Positions 45,687 through 53,760 of a stretch of 64,000 bases of DNA are shown here, piece by piece. The position numbers and the translations under genes were made by a program. The notes beneath the pieces are model-generated. The model did no database searches and was not told the origin of the DNA. It saw nothing but the letters and a program-made list of their open reading frames with translations. The stretch spans positions 1 through 64,000 of the forward strand of contig JAHCJV010000026.1 in the NCBI GenBank assembly GCA_026126105.1, given 5' to 3'. Source of the stretch: Enhydrobacter sp. Lineage in GTDB: Bacteria; Pseudomonadota; Alphaproteobacteria; Reyranellales; Reyranellaceae. Each line of letters begins with the position of its first letter. Positions within the stretch are counted from its first letter, which is position 1.

Positions 45687-46514
45687 TCAGCCGCCCTGCA
45701 TCTCGAGGCGTTGCATCATGCGCGCCATGGCGAAACGACCCACGCCAATCAGCGCCAAGGTCCATGCCGCCTGCAGGGCCAGACCCTGCACGGCCGCGAC
45801 GCCGCGAAGGTCGGCGAAGTAGATCCGGAAAGGAATGTCGACGAGGCCGGCAAGCGGCTGCAGATGCAGGAGCGGACGGACAGCGTCCGGAAAGAAGTCG
45901 AGCGGCACCAGGCTTCCGGAGAAGACGATCACCAGCGGCGTCAGCACGGCGTTGACGCCACGCTCGTTGAGGCACGCGGCGACGACGACGTTCGCGAGCA
46001 TCAGCACGGCGACCGCGAGCATGACCATGAGCACGAAGGCGGGAACGAAGAGCAGCGCCGCTTCGGCGTTCGGGGGCGGCTGCCAGGCCCAGGCCTCCAG
46101 CCCCACGAGCGGCAGGACGATGCCCGCCGCCACGAGCATCAGCACGGCGCGCGGCACGGCGCGGGCGACGATCCAGCCGAGGGTGCGCGCATACCAGTAG
46201 CTGTAGGTGTCCAGCGGCCGCAATCGATCGTAGCCAACTCCGCCGGTGCGGATCGCCGAACCGACCTCGGGGTCGGCCACCCAGGGCAGAAGCGCGAGAA
46301 ACGCCTGGCCCAGCCAGGTATAGGTCACCACGTTCGGCAGGCTCATCGGTGCCGCCGCGGCTGCCGACTCGTAGAACGCCGCATAGACCATGATCTTGAT
46401 GGCGCCCCACCAGCACTGGGTCGCAAAGCCCGCCAGCGCAGCGACGCGGTACTGCAGCATGAGCAGGAAGCGGGCCCGGAACGCCGCAGTGTAAGGGCGG
46501 AGCCAAGCCTGCAC
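45687..46514 (-). CDS. ABC-2 type permease, first subunit
   Basis: 275 residues starting at GTG 46514, 2 nt after the ATPase stop and with GAGG 8 nt upstream. It has about six membrane segments (FLLMLQYRVAALAGFATQCW, VPRAVLMLVAAGIVLPLVGL, LMVMLAVAVLMLANVVVAAC) and an NAVLTPLVIVFSGSLVPLDF segment typical of ABC-2 export permeases. It is separated by 3 nt from the second permease. The longer upstream frame overlaps the ATPase and is not used. Confidence 0.87.
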   Translation of the reverse strand: MQAWLRPYTAAFRARFLLMLQYRVAALAGFATQCWWGAIKIMVYAAFYESAAAAAPMSLPNVVTYTWLGQAFLALLPWVADPEVGSAIRTGGVGYDRLRPLDTYSYWYARTLGWIVARAVPRAVLMLVAAGIVLPLVGLEAWAWQPPPNAEAALLFVPAFVLMVMLAVAVLMLANVVVAACLNERGVNAVLTPLVIVFSGSLVPLDFFPDAVRPLLHLQPLAGLVDIPFRIYFADLRGVAAVQGLALQAAWTLALIGVGRFAMARMMQRLEMQGG

Positions 46515-46516
46515 CG

Positions 46517-47509
46517 TCAAGCCTCGCTCGAGTAGTGGAGGTCGTAGAAGCGCGCGATCACTTCCTCGATCGCAGGCTCTTCGACATGAATGTCGTCGAC
46601 GGCGTGCGCGGCGGCGATGGCAGCGATCAAGCTTGCTGCCGGGATCTTTGCCGGGTCGAAGGCGAGCTCGAGCGAGCGGGCCGTGCGTGCTCGCACCTGC
46701 ACTCCCGGCATATCCAGGGCAGGCGCTTGCTGTGCGAAGTCCACCCAAAGCCGCCGCTCGGCGAAGACACCGGCGCGGAGCCTGTCGAGCGAGCTGTCGG
46801 CAAGCAGCCGCCCCTGGCCGATGACGATGACGCGTTCGGCCAGCGCTTCGACATCGTGCATGTCATGGGTCGTCAGCAGGACAGTCACGTTCTGCTCACG
46901 ATTGAGACGCTTCACGAAGTCGCGAACGGCAAGCTTCGACGGCGCGTCGAGACCGATCGTCGGCTCGTCGAGGAACAGAATCTCCGGCTCGTGAAGCAGG
47001 GCTGCCGCGAACTCGGCGCGCATGCGCTGGCCGAGCGAGAGCTGGCGGACGGGCTGGGCCAGCAGCGAATCGAGGCGCAGCAAGGCCACGAGCTCGTCGC
47101 GTCGCCGGCGATAACGCACGGGCGCTATCCGGTAGATGTCGGCCAGGAGATCGAAGCCGTCGAGGACCGGCAGGTCCCACCACAGCTGGCTGCGCTGGCC
47201 GAAGACCACGCCGATTCGCGCCACGTGGCGCAGGCGGTCCTCGTAAGGGACGAGACCGGCGACCTCGACCCGCCCGCTGGAAGGCCGCAGTATTCCCGAC
47301 AGGATCTTGACGGTCGTCGACTTGCCCGCGCCGTTCGGCCCGATGAAGGCGAGCAGCTCGCCGGCTTCGAGGCTGAAGGAGAGGTCGACCAGTGCCTTCA
47401 CTTCACGCGATCGGCGACGCAAGAGTCCGTTCAACGCTCCGGTGAGGCCGGGCGCCCGTTCGGCGACGCGGTAGGACTTGGCCAGCCGCTCAACCAGGAT
47501 CTGGGGCAT
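46517..47509 (-). CDS. ABC transporter ATP-binding protein for the ABC-2 exporter
   Basis: 330 residues from ATG 47509, with GAGG just upstream; a further-upstream start at 47629 is less likely. It has Walker A GPNGAGKST, Q-loop VVFGQRSQLWWDLPV (typical of the DUF990/DrrA-type group), signature LSLGQRMR, Walker B ILFLDEPTIGLD and H-loop LLTTHDMHDVE, with a C-terminal regulatory region. It energises the two permeases downstream. An export role is inferred from the ABC-2 type. Confidence 0.92.
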   Translation of the reverse strand: MPQILVERLAKSYRVAERAPGLTGALNGLLRRRSREVKALVDLSFSLEAGELLAFIGPNGAGKSTTVKILSGILRPSSGRVEVAGLVPYEDRLRHVARIGVVFGQRSQLWWDLPVLDGFDLLADIYRIAPVRYRRRRDELVALLRLDSLLAQPVRQLSLGQRMRAEFAAALLHEPEILFLDEPTIGLDAPSKLAVRDFVKRLNREQNVTVLLTTHDMHDVEALAERVIVIGQGRLLADSSLDRLRAGVFAERRLWVDFAQQAPALDMPGVQVRARTARSLELAFDPAKIPAASLIAAIAAAHAVDDIHVEEPAIEEVIARFYDLHYSSEA

Positions 47510-47715
47510 GACGCCCCTCAGTTCATTGAAAAGGGCGCGGAACCTATGCGGCGGGGATTGTCCCGTCAAGTCGGTCCGCTCTTCTAGAGCGCACGCGTTC
47601 AGCTCGCTCGTGATCTTTGCCGGGACCACGGGTAAGGGACTCGCTTACGGTGGCGTATCGGACTTGAGAAGGATATCCGTCGGATAGCAAACCGTCGGCA
47701 TACCTTGGAGTGGAT

Positions 47716-48288
47716 ATGAACGTCGCGCGCATGTTGCTGTTTGCTCTTCTAGGCCGCCTGAAGGTGCTACTGGGGGGTGCCCGGGTACGGGCTGACGGCC
47801 AGCCGATCGACTGGTCGCGAGTTTCCCTCGATGACATCGGCGGCGGGCTGATGCCTACTAAGGACTTCAGCGGTCGCGTGGTCCTTCTCGTCAATACGGC
47901 ATCCCGGTGTGGCTTCTCCGGCCAGTATCGCGGCCTGGAACTGTTGTGGCGCCGCTACAGGGATCGAGGTGTCATCGTGCTCGGCGTGCCGTCGAACGAC
48001 TTCGGCGGGCAGGAGCCTGGCAGCAACGAGGACATCAGGCGGTTCTGCGACACCACGTTCGACATCACTTTTCCCCTGTCCGGCAAGCAGGTTGTCACCG
48101 GCTCCTCGGCCCATCCGCTCTATCGCTGGGCCGCCGCCCAGACCGGCATGCTCGGAACGCCGAGCTGGAACTTCCACAAGCTGCTCATTGGTCACGACGG
48201 CCGCCTGATCGACTGGTTCAGCGCCGTAAGCGGTACGGGCTTGAATCTCGATCGCGCCATCGACACGGCGATTATCGAACGCCGATAG
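47716..48288 (+). CDS. Glutathione peroxidase family protein (Cys type), membrane-anchored or exported
   Basis: 190 residues from ATG 47716 (GGAG 5 nt before). The GPx catalytic set is present: C65 in LVNTASRCGFSGQY, Q99 in NDFGGQEPGSNEDI and W151 in WNFHKLLIGHDG. An N-terminal hydrophobic stretch (MNVARMLLFALLGRL) may be a signal or anchor, unusual for cytosolic GPx. It reduces hydroperoxides with glutathione or thioredoxin. It is followed 21 nt later by the RidA-like gene. The 206-nt gap upstream (47510-47715) shows nothing definite. Confidence 0.9.
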   Translation: MNVARMLLFALLGRLKVLLGGARVRADGQPIDWSRVSLDDIGGGLMPTKDFSGRVVLLVNTASRCGFSGQYRGLELLWRRYRDRGVIVLGVPSNDFGGQEPGSNEDIRRFCDTTFDITFPLSGKQVVTGSSAHPLYRWAAAQTGMLGTPSWNFHKLLIGHDGRLIDWFSAVSGTGLNLDRAIDTAIIERR

Positions 48289-48309
48289 CTGGGTCCCCGG
48301 AGAGGCTGC

Positions 48310-48738
48310 ATGACCCGAACCATCCACATGACTGCGAAGATTTTCGATAGCCGCCGGTATGGCTTCGCGCAGGTCGCAATCGTGCCGGCACCGTTCGGTA
48401 GCTTTGTTCACGTCTCCGGGCAGGTTGCCTGGGACGCAGAGCAAAGAATTGTCGGGGCAGGCGACATCGGTCGCCAACTCGAGAAGAGTCTCGACAATCT
48501 TGCCGCAGCGCTCGAATCGGTGGGCGCGACGCTCGATCAGGTCGGCGGGTTACGGCTCTATATCAAGCAAGGCCACATGCACGAAGGCAAGGCTATCAGC
48601 GGCGCGCTCAGGGCGAAGTTCGGCGACAATCCGCCGTGTTCGACGTGGGTTGGCGTACCGGGCCTCGCCGACGACGAGTTCCTCATCGAGGTCGAGCCGT
48701 CGCCGGTTTTCCTGATGAGCGAACGTCCCAGACTGTGA
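48310..48738 (+). CDS. RidA (YjgF/YER057c/UK114) family protein
   Basis: 142 residues. RidA-fold markers include FGSFVHVSGQVAWDAEQRIV, a LEKSLDNLAAALESVGATLD helix with VGGLRLYIK, and the C-terminal DDEFLIEVEPSPVF, whose Glu lies in the active cleft. The conserved Arg of true RidA deaminases (in the R-x-TV/C-V region) is not obvious; the segment reads PPCSTWVGVPGLADDEFLIE. It may therefore belong to an uncharacterised Rid subfamily rather than an imine deaminase. Confidence 0.85.
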   Translation: MTRTIHMTAKIFDSRRYGFAQVAIVPAPFGSFVHVSGQVAWDAEQRIVGAGDIGRQLEKSLDNLAAALESVGATLDQVGGLRLYIKQGHMHEGKAISGALRAKFGDNPPCSTWVGVPGLADDEFLIEVEPSPVFLMSERPRL

Positions 48739-48754
48739 GGCGGCCTTGCCAAGC

Positions 48755-50188
48755 CTATGACGATCGTGCCGATCGGTCGGCGACCATAGCCGCGACGCGT
48801 TCGAGGTCGTGCCGGAAAGCCTCCGTGGCTTGCTGCTTCGCGGCAGGGTCGGGCAGGCGCAGCAGATACGATGGATGCACCGTGGCGTAGCCGGAAAAAG
48901 CGCCGAACTTCATCGGGCCGCGCTTCTTCATCACCGACAGCGGCTTGCCGGTGAGGCCGAGCAGGGCAGTGCCACCCAGCGCCACGACGAAGTGCGGCCG
49001 CACCAGCTCGAGCTCCTTCAGAAGCCACCAGCGATAGCGCTTCACCTCGCCGGGATTCGGTTTCTTGTGCAGGCGCCGTTCGCCGCGCGGCTCATACTTG
49101 AAGTGCTTCACCGAGTTGGTGACATAGACCTGGGTGCGATCGATGCCGACCTCGGACAGCACGCGGTCGAGCAGCCTGCCGGCAGGACCGATGAAAGGCC
49201 GGCCTTCGCGGTCTTCCTGATCGCCAGGCTGTTCGCCGACGAAGGCGATGTCGGCACCGATCGGCCCTTCGCCCAGCACCGCGCGATCGGCGCCCGGCGT
49301 GAGCGGCTCCGATGCTGCAATCAGGCGATTGAGCTCTTCCAGGCTGTGCGGCTCTTGGTTGGCCATGGCGGCGACCGCGAGAGCGGGATCGCGTTTGGTC
49401 GGCAGGGCGGCGCCGCGGGCGATCATCTCCTGGGCGCGCTGCGGCGCGGTGCGCAGCATCTCCGGGATCGCCTCCGTCTCCGGCAGATTGCGCCAATACT
49501 TCGTCGCCATGTGCTGGCGCATTGCCTTGGGATTAGCCCGCGCGGGATTGAAGGTGCTCTCGTAGTAGCGACGCCATGCCGCCTCGAAGGAGTCGCTGTC
49601 AGGGGCATCGCTCTTCTTTGCCGGGGGGCCGAAGGTCAGGCTCTCGCGATCCCAGTGCAGTGAACCGGCCGGCGTCAGGATCGACCAGCGCATCGAGCGG
49701 AAGCGCTCGACAAAGAAATCCGCCGTGGCGGCGAGGATGTCGTGCTCGGGCTCGAACCAGGCGACGAAACGCTCGCCACCGTCGGGATCGGTCGTCTCGC
49801 GGAAACGCAGGAATGCATGCATCTTGTGCAGGTCGCGCAGCACGGACTTGCGCATCGCCTCGAGGCGATGGACCAGCGGATCGCTCCGCACCTCGAGCAG
49901 CGCCCGCTCGCCGTGCAGGAGGCGCCAGATCAGCCGGTAGAGCAGGGCGAAGCGCTCGGGATCGCGATGGCAGACGACCAGCTCGATCAGTTCGCCCGCC
50001 GCGCGGGGCAGCGACAACGGCGGCGCGGCCGCGTAGCTCTCGATCGCCTCGCCGAACAGGCTCGTTTCGGTGCCGGCGTTCCATTCGACGGCCTCGGGGG
50101 GCACACCGTGCGCTATCAGCCGCCGTGCGGCGCGGCGGAAGCCGTCGAGGTCAGCGCCGGCCTGTACCGGCATGCGCACGATCTGCAT
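48755..50188 (-). CDS. DUF4130-UdgX fusion: uracil-DNA-glycosylase-superfamily protein lacking Fe-S cysteines
   Basis: 477 residues. The N-terminal DUF4130-like domain (about 80-250) is fused to a UdgX-type UDG domain (about 285-460). UDG motifs are GEQPGDQEDREGRPF (318-332), VTNSVKHFKYEPRGERRLHK (H374 in the loop corresponding to KRRIH of UdgX) and TVHPSYLLR (437-444). UdgX uses that His to bind uracil-DNA covalently. Family-4/UdgX proteins carry a 4Fe-4S cluster on four Cys; this chain has a single Cys (C73), outside the UDG domain, so the cluster must be absent. It overlaps the radical-SAM gene by 1 nt (TGATG), the usual pairing of these families. Confidence 0.88.
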   Translation of the reverse strand: MQIVRMPVQAGADLDGFRRAARRLIAHGVPPEAVEWNAGTETSLFGEAIESYAAAPPLSLPRAAGELIELVVCHRDPERFALLYRLIWRLLHGERALLEVRSDPLVHRLEAMRKSVLRDLHKMHAFLRFRETTDPDGGERFVAWFEPEHDILAATADFFVERFRSMRWSILTPAGSLHWDRESLTFGPPAKKSDAPDSDSFEAAWRRYYESTFNPARANPKAMRQHMATKYWRNLPETEAIPEMLRTAPQRAQEMIARGAALPTKRDPALAVAAMANQEPHSLEELNRLIAASEPLTPGADRAVLGEGPIGADIAFVGEQPGDQEDREGRPFIGPAGRLLDRVLSEVGIDRTQVYVTNSVKHFKYEPRGERRLHKKPNPGEVKRYRWWLLKELELVRPHFVVALGGTALLGLTGKPLSVMKKRGPMKFGAFSGYATVHPSYLLRLPDPAAKQQATEAFRHDLERVAAMVADRSARSS

Positions 50189-51471
50189 CAGAACAGGCTC
50201 CCTTGCTCTGGCGGGGCGGCGAGTTGCGGACGAAGCTCGGCCTTGTCTGCGATAGTCGTCGCGGGGCGGTAGTCGGCGGCGATTAGGAATGGCAGGAGCC
50301 GCTTCACGCTGCGTGCCAACCGGCCGACGTCGGCGAGCCGCAGCCGTGTGTGGCGGCGCGCGGCGAGGATGCGGTCGACCGATCGCGCGCCGAGCCCCGG
50401 CACGCGCAGCAGGGACTCTCGGTCGGCCGTGTTGACGTCGACCGGAAAGCGCCCGCGATTCTTGAGCGCCCAGGCCGACTTTGGGTCGACATCCAGCGCC
50501 AGCATGCCGTCCTCACCGCTGTCGGCTACCTCCTCGGGTGTGAAGCCATAAAATCGCAGCAGCCAGTCGGCCTGGTAGAGGCGGTTCTCACGCTGTAGTG
50601 GGGGCGCTTTGAGTGGCAGCACTGCTGACGCCGCCGGAATCGGGCTGAACGCCGAGTAGTACACTCGGCGCAGGCCATAATCCTTGTAGAGCGCGGCGCT
50701 GGTCGACAGCAGGGCGGCATCGGTCGTGCTGTCGGCACCGACGATGATCTGGGTGCTTTGCCCTGCGGGCGAGAATCGTCGCTTGTCCTCCTTCGCCTCC
50801 TCTATGCGCTCGTGCATCTGGCCCATGGCGCCGGTAATGGTGCCAGCGTTCTTCTCGGGCGCCAGCGCCCGCAGGCTCTCGGCGGAGGGAAGCTCGAGGT
50901 TGATCGAAAGCCGGTCGGCGAATAGCCCCGCCTGCTCGATGAGCCAGGGGCTCGCTTCCGGGATTGTCTTGAGATGGATGTAGCCGGCAAAGCCCTCGTC
51001 GCGGCGCAGCTTCTTCGCGACCAGCATCATCTGCTCCATCGTGTAGTCAGGCGACCGCACGATGCCGGAGGAGAGGAATAGCCCTTCGATGTAGTTGCGC
51101 TTGTAAAAGTTAACCGTCAGCGCAACGACCTCGTCGACCGTGAAGCGCGCCCGTTCGACGTTGGAGGAGCGGCGGTTGATGCAATAGGCGCAATCGAACA
51201 GGCAATAATTGGTCAGTAGGATCTTGAGCAGCGAGACGCAGCGGCCATCGGGCGTGTAGGCGTGACAGGTGCCGTTGCTCGTGGAGCCAATGCCGCCCGG
51301 CGCGGCGGCGCGCTTGGGCGCTCCGGACGACGCGCAGGACGCATCGTACTTGGCTGCATCAGAGAGGATGGCAAGACGTGCCGCGAACTTTGGATCCAGG
51401 ACAGCCTCATGGAGTGATTGATGTTCCTTATATGTTCCAACGGCCGTCTCTGCGCAAGAGTTGCTGCCCAC
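50188..51471 (-). CDS. Putative DNA modification/repair radical SAM protein (UdgX partner)
   Basis: About 427 residues. The radical-SAM cluster motif CxxxCxxC is C90, C94 and C97 (LLTNYCLFDCAYC). Family landmarks are DAAKYDASCASSG, SSGIVRSPDYTMEQMM and a C-terminal helix-hairpin-helix (VDVNTADRESLLRVPGLGAR) suggesting DNA contact. It occurs next to UdgX-type genes in many bacteria; its chemistry is unknown. GTG 51471 is the only canonical in-frame start, but it lies 6 nt from the upstream terminator and has no SD, and the LexA-like box lies inside this N terminus. Translation may instead begin at a CTG at 51399 preceded by GAGG, 5 nt away. Confidence 0.9.
   Translation of the reverse strand: MGSNSCAETAVGTYKEHQSLHEAVLDPKFAARLAILSDAAKYDASCASSGAPKRAAAPGGIGSTSNGTCHAYTPDGRCVSLLKILLTNYCLFDCAYCINRRSSNVERARFTVDEVVALTVNFYKRNYIEGLFLSSGIVRSPDYTMEQMMLVAKKLRRDEGFAGYIHLKTIPEASPWLIEQAGLFADRLSINLELPSAESLRALAPEKNAGTITGAMGQMHERIEEAKEDKRRFSPAGQSTQIIVGADSTTDAALLSTSAALYKDYGLRRVYYSAFSPIPAASAVLPLKAPPLQRENRLYQADWLLRFYGFTPEEVADSGEDGMLALDVDPKSAWALKNRGRFPVDVNTADRESLLRVPGLGARSVDRILAARRHTRLRLADVGRLARSVKRLLPFLIAADYRPATTIADKAELRPQLAAPPEQGSLF
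51423..51437. promoter_or_regulatory. LexA-like SOS box (GTTC-N7-GTTC)
   Basis: GTTCCTTATATGTTC fits the alphaproteobacterial LexA direct repeat GTTC-N7-GTTC exactly. It lies between the peroxiredoxin terminator and the conserved start of the radical-SAM/UdgX operon. The TATAAG on the operon strand inside the spacer could serve as a -10 element. The motif has only eight fixed bases, so position rather than sequence alone supports it. Confidence 0.6.
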
Positions 51472-51476
51472 ACAAC

Positions 51477-51502
51477 AAAAGCGGCGCTCGCGCGCCGCTT
51501 TT
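51477..51502 (-). terminator. Intrinsic terminator of the peroxiredoxin gene
   Basis: Perfect stem AAAAGCGGCGC/GCGCCGCTTTT with a 4-nt loop. On the minus strand the stem is followed by TTTTGTTGTG, a good U-rich tract. It ends the peroxiredoxin transcript 28 nt after its stop and insulates the next operon. Confidence 0.88.
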
Positions 51503-51529
51503 CCGTGGGCTCCGGGAACATTCTGTTGG

Positions 51530-52189
51530 TTATTTCGGCATCGGCACGATGCGCAGATAGGGTTTGGGCGCCTTCCAGCCGTTAGGGTACTTGGCTTTGG
51601 CGGCTTCGTCGTTTACCGCCGGCACGATGATCACGTCCTCGCCGTTCTTCCAGTTCACCGGCGTCGCCACCTGGTGCTTGGCGGTAAGCTGGCAGCTTTC
51701 GAGCAGGCGCATCACCTCGTCGAAGTTGCGGCCGGTGCTCATCGGGTAAGTCAGCATCGCCTTGATCTTCTTGTCTGGGCCAATGATGAAGACTGAGCGC
51801 ACGGTGGCGTTGTCGGCCGCCGTGCGGCCTTCCGAGGTGGTGCCGGCGCCCTCGGGCAGCATGTCGTAGGCGGTCGCGACCTTGAGCTCCGGATCGCCGA
51901 TCATCGGATAGGTCACGGCGTGGCCTTGTGTCTCCTCGATGTCCTTGGCCCACTTTTCATGATTGCCGACCGGGTCGACCGACAAGCCGATGATCTTGGT
52001 GTTCATCGCGTCAAACTTGGGCTTGAGGCCGGCCATGTAGCCCAGCTCGGTGGTGCAGACCGGGGTGAAATCCTTGGGATGCGAGAACAGGATCGCCCAG
52101 CCGTCGCCGATCCACTTGTGGAACTCGATCGGCCCTTGGGTGGTCTCGGCGGTGAAATCCGGCGCGGTGGAGTTGATACGCAGAGTCAT
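51530..52189 (-). CDS. 1-Cys peroxiredoxin (Prx6 type)
   Basis: 219 residues. The peroxidatic Cys C45 lies in SHPKDFTPVCTTELG. The Prx6-type long C-terminal arm is present (YPMSTGRNFDEVMRLLESCQ, VATPVNWKNGEDVIIVPAV). It reduces hydroperoxides and alkyl peroxides in the cytosol. It has its own terminator downstream. With the nearby glutathione peroxidase and the SOS-type repair pair, it gives this stretch a stress-defence flavour, although a shared regulon is not shown. Confidence 0.95.
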   Translation of the reverse strand: MTLRINSTAPDFTAETTQGPIEFHKWIGDGWAILFSHPKDFTPVCTTELGYMAGLKPKFDAMNTKIIGLSVDPVGNHEKWAKDIEETQGHAVTYPMIGDPELKVATAYDMLPEGAGTTSEGRTAADNATVRSVFIIGPDKKIKAMLTYPMSTGRNFDEVMRLLESCQLTAKHQVATPVNWKNGEDVIIVPAVNDEAAKAKYPNGWKAPKPYLRIVPMPK

Positions 52190-52245
52190 GGAAGCCTTCC
52201 TTGGCTGCTAAGGTGCGATAGCTAACGCAAGCAATCCGCGACGGG

Positions 52246-52989
52246 TCAAGCCTTGGCAGGAATCCAGCTCATCAGCCCGAGCCCGCCGTCGACTTCTACC
52301 GTCGTTCCGACGACGTAACGACCAAATCTCTCCGACAGGATGGCGATCGCGACCTGAGCGATATCGTCGGGCGTTCCCGCCCGCCCGAGAGGGATTTGTG
52401 CCACCAGCTCGCCGAGATTGCCGGCCACGAAGCCGCCGCCCGGTATGGCGTCCGGCGCGATGGCGTTGACGCGAATGCCATTCGGCGCCAACACGCGCGC
52501 CAGTTCCTTCATCACCATGGTCATGCCGGCCTTCGAGGCGCTGTAGTGCGGCAGGTTGCGGGGCGTCTCGCGATGCTGGGAGGTGATCAGCAGAATGCGC
52601 CCGGGCGCCTTGTGCTCGATCATGTGCCGGCCGACCTCTCGCGCGAGGAAGAAGCCCGAGCGAAGGTTGATGCCGGTCATCGCATCCCAGCTTTCCTCGC
52701 TGACCGAGAGTGGCGTGTCGGCTTCGAGACGGCGCGGGCTGGCGGCGTGGACGAAAAGGGAGATCGACCCGAGTCTCGCCACGGCGCCGTCGAGCAGCAT
52801 GCGCCAACCGTCGCGCCTGGAGAGGTCGCCGGCGATGAAGTCAATGCCGTCCTCGGCAGGCGGGGCGACGATGTCGCTGCCCAGCACCTTGGCGCCCTCG
52901 GCCATCAGCGCCCTGGCGATACCGCGTCCGATGCCGCCGGCGCAGCCAGTGACCAGGGCGCGTTCGCCCTCGAGAAGTTTCATGCTCAT
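52246..52989 (-). CDS. Short-chain dehydrogenase/reductase (SDR)
   Basis: About 247 residues. It is a classical SDR with the cofactor motif VTGCAGGIGRG, FVHAASP in place of NNAG, catalytic Ser in LLITSQH and YxxxK in PHYSASKAG. The end GTTVEVDGGLGLMSW is typical. I chose ATG 52989 (MSMKLLEGERALVTG); ATG 52998 and 52983 are alternatives. It is divergent from tlyA with about 24 nt between, so the promoters must overlap. The substrate is unknown. Confidence 0.9.
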   Translation of the reverse strand: MSMKLLEGERALVTGCAGGIGRGIARALMAEGAKVLGSDIVAPPAEDGIDFIAGDLSRRDGWRMLLDGAVARLGSISLFVHAASPRRLEADTPLSVSEESWDAMTGINLRSGFFLAREVGRHMIEHKAPGRILLITSQHRETPRNLPHYSASKAGMTMVMKELARVLAPNGIRVNAIAPDAIPGGGFVAGNLGELVAQIPLGRAGTPDDIAQVAIAILSERFGRYVVGTTVEVDGGLGLMSWIPAKA

Positions 52990-53013
52990 GGCCGCCATGC
53001 TAGCAGGTGACGG

Positions 53014-53760
53014 ATGGCGGCCAAGACCCGATTGGATGTGGCGCTGGTCGAACGCGGCCTCGCGGAGACGCGCGCGGCCGCACAGCGCCTCGTCATGGCC
53101 GGTCTGGTGTTCTCCAACGACAGGCGACTGGACAAGGCGGGGCAGGGTGTCGCCACGGACGTGCCGATCGAAGTGCGCGGACAGCCGCATCCCTATGTCT
53201 CGCGCGGCGGACTGAAGCTCGAGAAGGCGCTCGACCACTTCGCGATTCCGGTCGCGGGCCGCATCTCCCTCGATGTCGGTTCCTCGACCGGCGGCTTCAC
53301 CGACTGCCTGCTGCAGCGCGGCGCTGCGAAGGTCTATGCCGTCGACGTCGGCACCAACCAGCTTGCCTGGAAGCTGCGCTCCGACCCGCGCGTGGTGTCG
53401 ATGGAGAAGACCAACATTCGCGACATCGGCCGCGCCCAGATCCCCGAGCCGATCGATCTCATCGTCTGCGACGCCTCGTTCGTCGGCCTGCGCCTCGTTC
53501 TGCCGCCGGCGCTCGCGCTTGCCGCGCCAGGCGCGCATCTTGCCGCGCTGATCAAGCCGCAGTTCGAAGTCGGCAAGGGCCGAGTCGGGAAAGGCGGCAT
53601 CGTGCGTGAGCCCGAGCTGCATAAGGAGGTCGTCGAGACGATCTCGTCATGGCTGGCCGCGCAGCCCGGCTGGCACGTGCTGGGCGTGACCGAAAGCCCG
53701 ATCACCGGCGCGGAGGGCAATAAGGAGTTTTTGATTGCCGCCTCTCACGACCAGTTATGA
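53014..53760 (+). CDS. tlyA: TlyA-type rRNA (cytidine-2'-O)-methyltransferase
   Basis: 248 residues. An N-terminal S4 RNA-binding domain (TRLDVALVERGLAETRAAAQ) is joined to a FtsJ-like Rossmann methyltransferase with LDVGSSTGGFTDCLLQRGAA (SAM site), DASFVGLRLVLP and LIKPQFEVGKG. Members 2'-O-methylate cytidines in 16S/23S rRNA. The gene often ends the xseB-ispA-dxs cluster, but here it stands about 20 kb downstream. It overlaps the convergent methyltransferase gene by 6 nt. Confidence 0.93.
   Translation: MAAKTRLDVALVERGLAETRAAAQRLVMAGLVFSNDRRLDKAGQGVATDVPIEVRGQPHPYVSRGGLKLEKALDHFAIPVAGRISLDVGSSTGGFTDCLLQRGAAKVYAVDVGTNQLAWKLRSDPRVVSMEKTNIRDIGRAQIPEPIDLIVCDASFVGLRLVLPPALALAAPGAHLAALIKPQFEVGKGRVGKGGIVREPELHKEVVETISSWLAAQPGWHVLGVTESPITGAEGNKEFLIAASHDQL

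Noticed and set aside
44880..47509. Type I secretion system for the RTX protease
   Set aside because: These genes are an ABC-2 (DUF990-like) exporter with separate permeases and ATPase. There is no fused ABC-peptidase exporter, membrane-fusion protein or TolC, and the operon is convergent with the RTX gene.
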